Assembly (NCBI RefSeq): GCF_001648595.1
Contig: NZ_LBAW01000016.1
Span: 43,347-107,346, forward strand
Length of the DNA stretch: 64,000 bases
Reading direction: 5' to 3'
From: Legionella bozemanae
Lineage (GTDB): Bacteria; Pseudomonadota; Gammaproteobacteria; Legionellales; Legionellaceae
Of the stretch, positions 17,069 through 25,658 are shown piece after piece. Every line of letters begins with the position of its first letter. Position 1 is the stretch's first letter. A model generated the notes under the pieces. It was not told where the DNA came from, ran no database searches, and saw only the letters and a list, made by a program, of their open reading frames with translations. Position numbers and translations under genes: made by a program.

Positions 17069-18906
17069 AAAACGAGCTTGCGCATGGCACGCGTCATGCC
17101 CACGTAACATAAACGACGCTCTTCCTCCAAGCGTCCAGGCTCTTCTAAAGACTGTTTTCCTGGAAATATCCCCTCTTCCATACCTACTAAAAATACGATG
17201 GGGAACTCAAGACCCTTAGCAGCATGTAAGGTCATCAAGTGTACGTATCGCTCATGTTCTCCTGCCTGCATTTCTCCAGCCTCCAAAGAAGCATGTGCTA
17301 AAAATGCATTCACTAAAGGAATTTCTTCTTCTTCCTCTTGCTCATAACGAAATTGTTTTGCCGCATTGATTAATTCTTGTAAGTTATCCAGGCGGGACTC
17401 CGACTTGTCCCCTTTGATTTTGCTGAAATGAGCATACAATCCACTCAATTGAATCACTAGCGATAATTGCTCGTCCAATTCCATTGCTGCTGTATCATGT
17501 TGCAACTGTTCGATTAACCCGATGAATTTTGATAGTGCAGAACCTGCCCGTTGCGTCATTTCACCTGATTGCAATAATGTTTTTGCGGCATGCCATAAAG
17601 AGCATTGTTCTGATTTGGCATAATAACGCAGATCATCAAGCGTTTTTTCACCAATACCTCGAGTGGGGAAATTAACGACTCGCTCAAAAGCAGTATCATC
17701 ATCGGGATTAACCAATAAGCGTAAATAAGCCAAGGCATCTTTTACTTCCGCACGATCAAAGAAACGTACTCCACCATAAATACGATAGGCAATGCCCGCG
17801 CGTAGTAACGCTTCCTCTAAAACCCTGGACTGGGCATTGGAGCGATATAGAATAGCAATTTCATCAGCACTTATGCCCTGATTGATCTCCATCATAATTC
17901 GTTCACAGACAAAGCGCGCTTCATCAAGCTCGTTAAAAGCACTGTAGACCAGAATTTTTTCTCCAGTAGCTCCATCTGTCCACAAATCTTTTCCCATCCG
18001 TGAATTATTATGTGTAATTAATGCATTTGCTGCATCAAGTATCGTTGCTGTTGAACGATAATTTTGTTCCAACCGAATAATTTGTGTATTTTTAAAGTCA
18101 TGAGCAAATTGCTGAATATTCTCCACCTTGGCTCCACGCCAGCCATAAATGGATTGATCATCATCGCCTACGGCTAAAACAGCAGCGTGCTCACCAGCAA
18201 GAAGACGTATCCATGCATACTGAATTGTATTGGTATCCTGAAACTCATCGACCAATATTGCTTGAAAACGTTGACGATAATGGGCAAGAATTTCTGGGTT
18301 ATCGCGCAATAACTCGTGGGTTCGCAATAACAATTCCGCAAAATCAATCACTCCCGCTGTCCGACAGGCTTGCTCATACGCACTATAAATGTTGAGCAAT
18401 GTTTTACCTGGCCCATAAGACAAAGTATGTACGTGTTGAGGTCGTATCCCTTCATCCTTGCGTCCATTAATAAAGGATTGGGCCTGTTTTACTGGCCATT
18501 GTTCTGCGTCAAGATTTAATGAGCCAATTACTCGCTTTATTAAACGTGCCTGATCTTCAGAATCTAAAATATGAAATAGCTCAGGTAAATTAGCTTCTTT
18601 ATAATGTCGGCGGAGCAAACGATGACACAGACCATGAAAAGTTCCAACCCATAATCCTAAAACAGGGGTACTTAACATACTGTTTAATCGAGTCCTCATT
18701 TCACCAGCAGCTTTATTAGTAAAAGTTACTGCAAGTATCCCATGCGGCGAAATATGCTCTTCTTCAATGAGCCAGGCAATGCGACTGACTAAAACTTTCG
18801 TTTTACCACTTCCAGCCCCAGCGAGGACCAGCGTATTACCGAGCGGGGAAGTAACTGCTTCATGTTGTCGTTCATTCAATCCTTTAAGAATTGCAGCAAG
18901 TGTCAT
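16738..18906 (-). CDS. uvrD: DNA helicase II UvrD
   Basis: Superfamily 1A 3'-5' helicase for nucleotide excision and mismatch repair, 722 aa, full length. Motif I is VLAGAGSGKTKVL, motif Ia AVTFTNKAAGEMR, motif II VDEFQDTN, motif III AVGDDDQSIYGWRGA, motif IV region IIRLEQNYRS, motif V LMTLHAAKGLEFP and motif VI RLCYVGMTRAM. The C-terminal stretch LGQSVTHAKFGQGVVLAVEG is the usual Tudor-like tail that binds RNA polymerase. Its 3' end is the source of the partial duplicate at 12928-13262. It is divergent from the pip-like gene. Confidence 0.96.
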   Translation of the reverse strand: MTLAAILKGLNERQHEAVTSPLGNTLVLAGAGSGKTKVLVSRIAWLIEEEHISPHGILAVTFTNKAAGEMRTRLNSMLSTPVLGLWVGTFHGLCHRLLRRHYKEANLPELFHILDSEDQARLIKRVIGSLNLDAEQWPVKQAQSFINGRKDEGIRPQHVHTLSYGPGKTLLNIYSAYEQACRTAGVIDFAELLLRTHELLRDNPEILAHYRQRFQAILVDEFQDTNTIQYAWIRLLAGEHAAVLAVGDDDQSIYGWRGAKVENIQQFAHDFKNTQIIRLEQNYRSTATILDAANALITHNNSRMGKDLWTDGATGEKILVYSAFNELDEARFVCERIMMEINQGISADEIAILYRSNAQSRVLEEALLRAGIAYRIYGGVRFFDRAEVKDALAYLRLLVNPDDDTAFERVVNFPTRGIGEKTLDDLRYYAKSEQCSLWHAAKTLLQSGEMTQRAGSALSKFIGLIEQLQHDTAAMELDEQLSLVIQLSGLYAHFSKIKGDKSESRLDNLQELINAAKQFRYEQEEEEEIPLVNAFLAHASLEAGEMQAGEHERYVHLMTLHAAKGLEFPIVFLVGMEEGIFPGKQSLEEPGRLEEERRLCYVGMTRAMRKLVLSYAEIRRQYGREEYHRPSRFLKELPQELLDEIRIKAKFQAPVISRNKPSIAPETSGLSLGQSVTHAKFGQGVVLAVEGSGAHTRVQVKFSEHGVKWLVLAYANLAIEIG

Positions 18907-19097
18907 AAATAAATTCCAGGAAAAATAGATGCTGTATTCTATTAATAGATCCTACTTTCTCGCAAGCAAAAGAAAATTGGAGCTATACTCACTATAAGTA
19001 TAAACCTTGTTTTAAAGTGAATACTTATTGCTTTCAAACGCTTCCCAGAGCAAAATAAAACAATATGCTAAAAACATAACTTCCTAAAAGGACTAAA

Positions 19098-20060
19098 ATG
19101 CACTCGCTCTATCCATCAATTAAACCTTATGCGCAACATGAATTAAAAGTCAGTGAACTGCATACACTCTATATTGAGGAAACAGGAAATCCAGAGGGAC
19201 TGCCTGTTGTGGTATTACATTCAGGCCCGGGAGCCTCTTCTGGGGATGGTTACCTTCGACGTTTTTTTGACCCACAGCATTATCGGATTATACTTTTTGA
19301 TCAACGCGGGTGCGGGCGCTCCACTCCTCACCTGGAAATTCGTGAAAATACGACCAGTTTATTATTGGATGATATCGATGCCATCAGAGATTTTTTAGGA
19401 TTATCTGAATTTGTATTGTCTGGAGGAGGTTGGGGTTCTTTGCTTGCATTACTTTATGCTCAAAAATTCCCCCAACAAATTAAAGCCTTACAACTGCATC
19501 AAATTTTTTTAGGAAGACAACAAGATTTTGATTGGTTTTATAAGCATGGTGCCAGCCTGGTTTATCCTGATTATTGGCAAGAATTTATTAGTAGTGTCCC
19601 TGAAAGCATGCTGGATCAAATTCCCAAATATTATGCCAATTGCCTGCAAGGCCCTAATGAACTGGCGCGCATGAGTGCAGCAAAATCATGGGCTTTATGG
19701 GAAGCACGTTGCAGCAGTTTGCAACCTCACTTATATGTTATTGATCAATTCAGTGATCCTCATTTTGCTCTGGCTCTTGCAACATTGGAATCCCATTACA
19801 TCAACAATCATTTTTTCATTGAAGAAAATCAAGTAATAACTAATGTCCATAAAATAAGACACATCCCGACTTATATCGTACACGGTCGTTTTGATTTAAT
19901 TTCTCCGCTCGCTGGTGCTTTTGAGCTTCATCAGGCAATACCGGCTTCCAATTTAAGAATAGTTCGTGATGCGGGACATTCGGATAGAGAATCGGGTATA
20001 ATTGATGCCCTAATTTATGCGAGTAAAGAAATTTCCAAACAAGGACTTGATGCATGTTGA
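19098..20060 (+). CDS. pip: Prolyl iminopeptidase homologue lacking the nucleophile serine
   Basis: Alpha/beta hydrolase of the S33 prolyl aminopeptidase family, 320 aa, full length. Conserved family parts are IILFDQRGCGRSTPH, the cap-domain SWALWEARCSSL and LESHYINNHFF with their amine-binding glutamates, VHGRFDLISPL with the triad Asp, and DAGHSDRESGI with the triad His. However the nucleophile elbow, normally GGSWGS, reads GGGWGS: codon 111 (19428-19430) is GGT instead of Ser. The oxyanion-hole motif HGGPG is also altered to HSGPG. It is therefore probably not a peptidase as written; a pseudoenzyme, a different activity or an assembly error remain possible. It overlaps dtd by 7 bp. Confidence 0.88.
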   Translation: MHSLYPSIKPYAQHELKVSELHTLYIEETGNPEGLPVVVLHSGPGASSGDGYLRRFFDPQHYRIILFDQRGCGRSTPHLEIRENTTSLLLDDIDAIRDFLGLSEFVLSGGGWGSLLALLYAQKFPQQIKALQLHQIFLGRQQDFDWFYKHGASLVYPDYWQEFISSVPESMLDQIPKYYANCLQGPNELARMSAAKSWALWEARCSSLQPHLYVIDQFSDPHFALALATLESHYINNHFFIEENQVITNVHKIRHIPTYIVHGRFDLISPLAGAFELHQAIPASNLRIVRDAGHSDRESGIIDALIYASKEISKQGLDAC

Positions 20061-20491
20061 TTGTAATTCAAAGAGTAACACACGCCCGAGTAGATATTGA
20101 TGGTGAAACAGTTGGAAAAATAGATCAGGGGCTTTTGATACTTTGTGGATTTGAACCCGATGATACGGAACATAATATCAATAAAATGCTAGATAAGTGC
20201 ATCAATTATCGTATTTTTAGCGACAGCCAAGGTAAAATGAATTTAAGTCTTAAAGAAGTTCAAGGTGGTTTATTATTAGTACCTCAATTTACTTTAATAG
20301 CCGAAACTCAAAAAGGATTACGCCCCAGTTTTTCAAATGCGGCACCTCCTGAACTGGGGCGACAATTATTTGACAATCTCCTGACGCGAGCTGCTCAATT
20401 ATATCCTCATACACAAAGTGGATGTTTTGGTGCCGATATGCAGGTTCATTTGTGCAATGATGGCCCCGTGACTTTTTTGTTAAAATTCTAA
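20054..20491 (+). CDS. dtd: D-aminoacyl-tRNA deacylase
   Basis: Homodimeric enzyme that hydrolyses D-amino acids and glycine mischarged on tRNAs, 145 aa. Family marks are IQRVTHARVDIDG, LILCGFEPDDT, the KGLRPSF stretch and the C-terminal NDGPVTFLL carrying the Gly-cisPro motif. The usual SQxTL motif reads PQFTL: the Ser is Pro while the Thr is kept. The start overlaps the pip-like gene by 7 bp, so translation is probably coupled. Confidence 0.94.
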   Translation: MLIVIQRVTHARVDIDGETVGKIDQGLLILCGFEPDDTEHNINKMLDKCINYRIFSDSQGKMNLSLKEVQGGLLLVPQFTLIAETQKGLRPSFSNAAPPELGRQLFDNLLTRAAQLYPHTQSGCFGADMQVHLCNDGPVTFLLKF

Positions 20492-20585
20492 TATTAACGC
20501 TTTAAAGCAACGACCTACTATGATTGTTTGCAAGAACATCAAACTCGTGTAACATCTTTCATTAAGTTAAATAATAAAAAAAATC

Positions 20586-21347
20586 ATGCGATTAATTTCA
20601 ATAGTTATCAGTTTTACCAGTAGTATCGTTTTAACTGGCTGTGTGAGTAAGGGAACTAATCCCATTGATCCTTTTGAACCTTTTAACCGAAAAGTATATA
20701 AATTTAATACTGTCTTAGATAATACAATTTTAAGACCCTCCGCAAAAGTATATCGATCCGTCTTACCAGCGCCTGTTCGTAAAAGTATCAATAATTTTTA
20801 TAACAACTTAGATCTTATTCCGACTGTAGGAAATGACCTTCTACAAGCTGAAGGCAAGTGGGCAATTCGTGACTCATGGCGATTCATTATAAACTCCTCT
20901 TTAGGTGTAGGCGGCTTATTTGATGTAGCCAAAACCTTTGGCTTACCCCCTCATTCGAATGATTTAGGGCTTACACTAGCCAAATGGGGCGATAAAAACT
21001 CTCCTTACTTGGTTCTTCCCTTGTTAGGTCCAAGTACTCTTCGAGATGGAGCAGGATGGTTATTCCAGTTTGCATTATACAGTCCATATGTTTACATTAA
21101 TGAAGATGCTGTAGTTTACAGCCTGCTCGCTTTACGTACGGTAGATTTACGTGCGCAACTGTTAGATACTGATCGCATAATGGATGAGGCTTTGGACAAA
21201 TATGCCTTCATGAGAGATGCCTACCTACAATATCGTAATCATCTTATCACCGGTACTCAACCAGATACTGGAACTTTGTATGTTGATGATAAAAAAGCAG
21301 ATCAGGAAGCTGCTGCAGAAGTTGGTGGTGATTATGTTGATGAATAA
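20586..21347 (+). CDS. mlaA: Outer-membrane lipid asymmetry lipoprotein MlaA (VacJ)
   Basis: Lipoprotein that removes misplaced phospholipids from the outer leaflet of the outer membrane and hands them to MlaC. It is 253 aa with a lipobox SIVLTGC, then the family core NPIDPFEPFNRKVYKFN, NFYNNLDLIPTVGNDLLQ, DSWRFIINSSLGVGGLFDVA and LTLAKWGDKNSPYLVLPLLG. No mlaBCDEF genes are near, so it is a stand-alone mlaA as in many gammaproteobacteria. A repeat element begins 14 bp after the stop. Confidence 0.94.
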   Translation: MRLISIVISFTSSIVLTGCVSKGTNPIDPFEPFNRKVYKFNTVLDNTILRPSAKVYRSVLPAPVRKSINNFYNNLDLIPTVGNDLLQAEGKWAIRDSWRFIINSSLGVGGLFDVAKTFGLPPHSNDLGLTLAKWGDKNSPYLVLPLLGPSTLRDGAGWLFQFALYSPYVYINEDAVVYSLLALRTVDLRAQLLDTDRIMDEALDKYAFMRDAYLQYRNHLITGTQPDTGTLYVDDKKADQEAAAEVGGDYVDE

Positions 21348-21360
21348 AAGATAGATTCCT

Positions 21361-21530
21361 AGTTGCAATCAACTGAATCTTCTACACATCGCTGAAAAAC
21401 TAGCCTCACTCTACTACTACATCCTGCGGCTTGTCCGCGGGATCTAGAAGATCTGCCTTCAATCACTGGCGCCACGAACGAATGGGGCAGAGCATAGGCA
21501 GAGAGGTGATCAAGAGACAGTTGCAAGCAC
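21361..21530. repeat. Dispersed repeat, third family, long copy
   Basis: About 170 bp related to 37752-37885: it shares CTTCTAYACATCGCTGAAAAA near the left end and GGCAGAGAKGTGATCARGAGACA near the right end, with TTGCAA-type ends in inverted orientation. The centre holds CTTGTCCGCGGGATC, related to the palindrome at 63865-63940. Relative to the other copy it has about 40 extra bases. It contains no gene. Confidence 0.72.
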
Positions 21531-21569
21531 CCAAGCTTGTAAACTGTTGTAATTTTCATCCAATAGTTG

Positions 21570-22166
21570 CTAAATATGGAAAGAAGAGAAAAAAGTACCC
21601 ATTACCTCTATAAATTCTTCGCGCTCTTGTTGGTTTTTTCCAAAAAAAACCTCTTTATTGTCCCTTATTTTTTGAAAAAATCCATATAAAAATTCTTTCT
21701 TAATGGGTTCACTGTTTCGTTCAATTCCATTTTTAAGCTCCACTCTAATTACCTTATAATCCTCATCTAATAAAAGTGAATACTCCTCAAGTAAGATGAT
21801 ATCTTTTCCTAAGCCCTTATATTCATAATAAAGTTTCTCAAGTATTCCCCAATTACTACATAAAAATAATGTGACATCTTTGTGTTTCTCAAGATAAGTC
21901 AGCATCGGCATTAAATTACCTTGGGTTAACTTCATAAAGGCTTCAAGATATAATGCAAAGCGTGTTGTCAGACGATTATTAGCATCTCTATCAAAAATTG
22001 GATGAGTCCTTGTTAACAATGATCTGAAATATCTAGAAAAAGCCAAGATTGACTCTTTGTCTTGATAGCTTTCTATGTAAGAAAAAAGCTCACTCTGGGG
22101 ATTAAAACTTCCTTGGATGACGTCTTTCATTAAATACATTTTTTTTAACAAATCGATAAGTGTCAT
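21570..22166 (-). CDS. Hypothetical protein (198 aa)
   Basis: Not recognised. A soluble, mainly helical protein of 198 aa with no signal peptide, no membrane segment and no Cys motif. It has SLLTRTHPIFDRDANNRLTT and a Phe-rich C-terminus (EVMGTFFSSFHI). It stands alone between mlaA and gshB on the minus strand, next to a repeat element. Base composition is more AT-rich than in the flanking housekeeping genes. It could be a genus-specific accessory protein or an effector; there is no direct evidence for either. Confidence 0.65.
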   Translation of the reverse strand: MTLIDLLKKMYLMKDVIQGSFNPQSELFSYIESYQDKESILAFSRYFRSLLTRTHPIFDRDANNRLTTRFALYLEAFMKLTQGNLMPMLTYLEKHKDVTLFLCSNWGILEKLYYEYKGLGKDIILLEEYSLLLDEDYKVIRVELKNGIERNSEPIKKEFLYGFFQKIRDNKEVFFGKNQQEREEFIEVMGTFFSSFHI

Positions 22167-22369
22167 AAATATAATCCCATCGAAATTTTATAAGCCATCA
22201 TGCGTGCTATTTTTTGTATCATTAAACGGTGCAATTATTGGGTTAAAATATTTACGAAGAAGCTGTAGGGTAACGATTAAACAGAAGTCTAAAGCCCTCT
22301 TGTTTCAATTCCTATTGTCTGGATTTGTTGCCCTTCATTTAGTCTATATTTTATAGGTACGATTTACTG

Positions 22370-23320
22370 TTAGGCACGACATATTTTTTCAAGGCAGCGT
22401 AAAAAATCACCAGCAATATCGAGTTGCGTTTCTGTTTCTATTTCTCGAAGGCATGTCGGACTTGTCACATTGATTTCTGTTAAATAATCGCCAATTACAT
22501 CAATACCAACAAAATATAAACCTTTAGCCCTTAGGGTTGGTGCTATTTGTTCGCAAATCCATCGGTCTCTTTCGGTAATGGGTACCACTTCGCCCCGTGC
22601 ACCTGCGGCTAAATTACCTCGCAAGTCTCCTTCTGCAGGAATGCGTGCCAATGCATAAGGGACAGGTTCACCGTTAATTAATAAAATACGTTTATCCCCC
22701 GATTTCTTTATTTCATGGATATACCGTTGAGCAATAATGGTTTGCGTCTGATTTTTAGTTAAAACTTCCAAAATGACCGCCAGGTTTTTCCCTTGTTCCT
22801 CAACATGAAATATAGAATTTCCTCCCATTCCTTCCATTGGCTTAAAAATAACTTGTTTGTGCTCTTCCCAAAAAGATTTCAACCGTTTTATATTTCGCGA
22901 AACAAGTGTTGTTGGGCAGCACTGAGGAAAATTTAAAGTAAAAAATTTCTCATTTGCATCCCGTAAACCTTGTGGCTTATTCGCTACGAGAACCCCTTCA
23001 CGCTCTGCGAGCTCCAGAAAATACGTGGTATAAATGTACTCTGTATTAAAAGGAGGATCCTTACGCATCAGAATGATGTCAAACTCACCTAAAGGTTTTT
23101 CCGATAAATTTTTAACTGTCGCCCAATCTTTACTGTGCACATCGCCTATGCTTAAATCATAAACTTGTGCAAAAGCACGCCCTTCCCTGCAGAATAAATC
23201 TTCTTGGGTAAAAACAACGCAAGACCAACCCAGCTCTTGTGCTCTCTTAAGCATAGCCAGAGTTGTATCTTTGTAGGGTTTTAATTGATGTAAAGGATCC
23301 AGCAATACTGCAAGTTTCAT
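22370..23320 (-). CDS. gshB: Glutathione synthetase
   Basis: ATP-grasp ligase that adds glycine to gamma-glutamylcysteine, 316 aa, cytoplasmic. Visible are KLAVLLDPLHQLKPYKDTTL, IILMRKDPPFNTEYIYTTYF, the ATP-grasp GMGGNSIFHV loop, the GDKRILLINGEPVPYALARI block, LAAGARGEVVPIT and the metal/product end GLYFVGIDVIGDYLTEINVTSPT. The start overlaps the gshA stop as TAATG, so the pair is translationally coupled. Confidence 0.96.
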   Translation of the reverse strand: MKLAVLLDPLHQLKPYKDTTLAMLKRAQELGWSCVVFTQEDLFCREGRAFAQVYDLSIGDVHSKDWATVKNLSEKPLGEFDIILMRKDPPFNTEYIYTTYFLELAEREGVLVANKPQGLRDANEKFFTLNFPQCCPTTLVSRNIKRLKSFWEEHKQVIFKPMEGMGGNSIFHVEEQGKNLAVILEVLTKNQTQTIIAQRYIHEIKKSGDKRILLINGEPVPYALARIPAEGDLRGNLAAGARGEVVPITERDRWICEQIAPTLRAKGLYFVGIDVIGDYLTEINVTSPTCLREIETETQLDIAGDFLRCLEKICRA

Positions 23321-24615
23321 TATTCACCTCCAATTGCTGCAATTTCCCTTGCCGCAGCAAGTGCAGCCAATCGAGCAATAACCCCATAAACATAAAAACG
23401 ATTAGACTCATCCAATTCAGTTAAATCATCACAAGGCATATTACACGCTTGAGCAAACGCTAAAGGTTCAAAGTGCATGCCTGGTGCATTCAGATTTTCA
23501 TCAATACCGCGCTCTTGATGAACCCTATAAAATCCACCTACTACAAATTGGCCAATCATATAAACCACAGGCTCAGCAACAGAACCGTTTGGCATCGTTT
23601 CAAAAGTATATACACCCTCTTGGATAATTACCCTATCTACTTTGCGACCGCCTTTACTGGCTGACATTTTAGTCCGTTGCTTTCTATTTAATTGACGTAC
23701 TTCTTCAGCCTCATGCACCATCATTACGCTCATGCCATAAGTGCCATTATCTGCTTTAATAACAACAAATGGCTTCTCTTTGATCCCATAGGTTGCATAT
23801 TTATCGTTCATTAAAGTAAGAATTTTCTCTACTTCGATTGCTAATCTATCTATACCCTCCTGAGCCATAAAATCCAAACCCTCTAGGGCACTAAAATAAG
23901 GGTTGATTAACCAAGAATCCATACCTACTAATTCGGAAAATTCTGTAGCAATCTCATCATAAAAATTAAAATGGTTGGATTTTAATCGAGAAAACCAACC
24001 CAATTGGGCTGTAGGCCTTATTTTTTGCTGTATTCCTTGCAAAATTTCAGGAACCCCTTGGGACAAGTCATTATTCAGCATGAGAAAACATGGATTAAAA
24101 TTGGCCAGACCTACTCGATCTCCCTGCCGTTGTATGGGCTCTAATAAAAGCACTTCTCCGCTGTCAAGGACAATTTCGGTAGGTTCTTTGAGCTCAGGAT
24201 CTAAACTGCCGATACGAACCACAAATCCAGCTCTTGTAAAAATAGTTCGTAGTACACTAAGACTTTTTAAATAAAACTTATTTCGGGTATGACTTTCAGG
24301 AATCAGTAGAATTCTGGTACAGTCAGGAACATAATCAATTAATACCGATTGTGCCGCTTGAATACATAATGGAAGAAACTCCGGATTCAAATTATTAAAA
24401 CCAGCTGGAAATAGATTAGTATCTACAGGCGCCAGTTTAAATCCAGCATGCCGCAAGTCAACAGATGAAGTTAATGGCGGAGGCGTCTCTTTCCATTGGT
24501 GTCTGAACCAAGCTTCAATAGCTGCTATTTGATTTAAAACAATTTTTTCCACATGAAACAATGGTCCAGAATGTGCTGTGGTCAAATGAGGAACAGGGAT
24601 TTCATGAACATTCAT
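23320..24615 (-). CDS. gshA: Glutamate-cysteine ligase, Acidithiobacillus-type GshA
   Basis: Catalyses the first step of glutathione synthesis. At 431 aa it belongs to the ATP-grasp-like GshA group described from Acidithiobacillus ferrooxidans rather than the E. coli type (about 518 aa). Features include VVIKADNGTYGMSVMMVHEA, the RTKMSASKGGRKVDRVIIQEGV region and a C-terminal FYRVHQERGIDENLNAPGMHF-like block (given in part). It is directly upstream of gshB with a one-base overlap, so one operon supplies both steps. Confidence 0.93.
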   Translation of the reverse strand: MNVHEIPVPHLTTAHSGPLFHVEKIVLNQIAAIEAWFRHQWKETPPPLTSSVDLRHAGFKLAPVDTNLFPAGFNNLNPEFLPLCIQAAQSVLIDYVPDCTRILLIPESHTRNKFYLKSLSVLRTIFTRAGFVVRIGSLDPELKEPTEIVLDSGEVLLLEPIQRQGDRVGLANFNPCFLMLNNDLSQGVPEILQGIQQKIRPTAQLGWFSRLKSNHFNFYDEIATEFSELVGMDSWLINPYFSALEGLDFMAQEGIDRLAIEVEKILTLMNDKYATYGIKEKPFVVIKADNGTYGMSVMMVHEAEEVRQLNRKQRTKMSASKGGRKVDRVIIQEGVYTFETMPNGSVAEPVVYMIGQFVVGGFYRVHQERGIDENLNAPGMHFEPLAFAQACNMPCDDLTELDESNRFYVYGVIARLAALAAAREIAAIGGE

Positions 24616-24800
24616 GCTTTCTCTCTTTTTATTGTTTTCGATGATGTTACCGAGGTTAACACAGAAATAAAAGATCTTATTGATTTTCTGTTATTATATT
24701 GCAGCTTAGATTTTTATGCTCACTATAATCGTTAATTGCCTGATATTGCTAATGGAATAAGTTTTGTTGGGCATAAAAATCCAACTAACATTGATTGGAC

Positions 24801-24840
24801 TTCTTCGGAAACTCTCCTCTGTAGAAGAGTTTCCGAAGAA
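24801..24840 (+). promoter_or_regulatory. Perfect hairpin in the leader of the 24871 operon
   Basis: TTCTTCGGAAACTCT (24801-24815) is exactly complementary to AGAGTTTCCGAAGAA (24826-24840), with a 10-base loop. It sits 31 bp upstream of the ATG at 24871. There is no T-run after it, so a simple terminator is unlikely. It could be a leader structure, or the terminator of an unseen transcript. Confidence 0.55.
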
Positions 24841-24870
24841 ATCCATTAACAAACTGAAGGAACTTTATTC

Positions 24871-25152
24871 ATGATCAATGAGCTAGTGCAACAATTTTCC
24901 ACGCAAATACAAACTTTTTTATATATCATGATGCTCATCAATGGTATTTTACATTTGATTTTTGCTGGTGCTGTCGCCCATGATGCAGGAAACATGAATC
25001 GAATGGGACAAAAACCAGTTTTGGTTTCCGCAGCTACCTGGGCATTTGCAACGTTAATTGGTGGTGTGATCACGGCAACAATTTATTGGTTGCTGCACCA
25101 CTCCACCCTTACAAGACCGACAATCAGAGAGGTTCGCTATGACCAACCCTAA
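24871..25152 (+). CDS. Small inner-membrane protein, two TM segments
   Basis: A 93-aa protein with two hydrophobic helices (about residues 14-38, FLYIMMLINGILHLIFAGAV, and 50-75, SAATWAFATLIGGVITATIY) linked by a short polar loop AHDAGNMNRMGQKP. The C-terminal tail is charged. GAAGGA precedes the ATG. It overlaps the rhodanese gene by 14 bp, so the two are one transcription unit. I do not recognise the family; the pairing suggests a membrane protein acting with a sulfurtransferase. Confidence 0.75.
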   Translation: MINELVQQFSTQIQTFLYIMMLINGILHLIFAGAVAHDAGNMNRMGQKPVLVSAATWAFATLIGGVITATIYWLLHHSTLTRPTIREVRYDQP

Positions 25153-25495
25153 TATTAAAACCATCGATGTGCATCAACTAAAAGAAATGATGGCAAATAA
25201 TCCCAATCTTTGTTTAATTGACGTTCGTGAATTGGACGAGTGGCAAGAGTTTCATATACCTGGAGCACTGCATATTCCTAAAGACAACATTGCATCATCT
25301 ATTGCAGCGATAATCCCCAATAAAGATCAACCTATTTATTTGCACTGCAAAGGTGGAGTGCGATCTTTGTTTGCTGCACAATCCTTAATGGATTTGGGAT
25401 ATCAAGAAGTTTATTCAGTAGATGGTGGTATTATCGATTGGGCAATGGCGGGTTACCCTATAGAGCAACAGAAAACATTTGAGCCCCAATTATAA
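25139..25495 (+). CDS. Rhodanese-like domain protein
   Basis: Single-domain sulfurtransferase, 118 aa, cytoplasmic. It has the N-terminal LIDVRELDEWQEFHIPGALHIP motif in two parts (LIDVRE, HIPGALHIP) and an active-site loop LHCKGGVRS, where Cys would carry the persulfide and the six-residue loop is of rhodanese type. It ends with the usual VYSVDGGIIDWAMAGYPIE. It overlaps the upstream membrane-protein gene by 14 bp. The sulfur acceptor is unknown. Confidence 0.93.
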   Translation: MTNPNIKTIDVHQLKEMMANNPNLCLIDVRELDEWQEFHIPGALHIPKDNIASSIAAIIPNKDQPIYLHCKGGVRSLFAAQSLMDLGYQEVYSVDGGIIDWAMAGYPIEQQKTFEPQL

Positions 25496-25658
25496 TTTTA
25501 AAATCTGTTTGCAACCTGAGCACAACAACAACTGTCTCTTAGTCACAAATTAAGAATCTTGGGGAAAAGGCAGTAAGCAGAACTCGGATGTTTGATACTG
25601 TAACAAATAATCTTGATTCTGCTTTTTATGTATCCATACTGCACATTTCATGGTCTAA

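Noticed and set aside
18907..19097. LexA box upstream of uvrD (CTGTATTCTATTAATAG)
   Set aside because: The second half-site does not fit ACAG, and Legionella is not known to have a classical LexA regulon.
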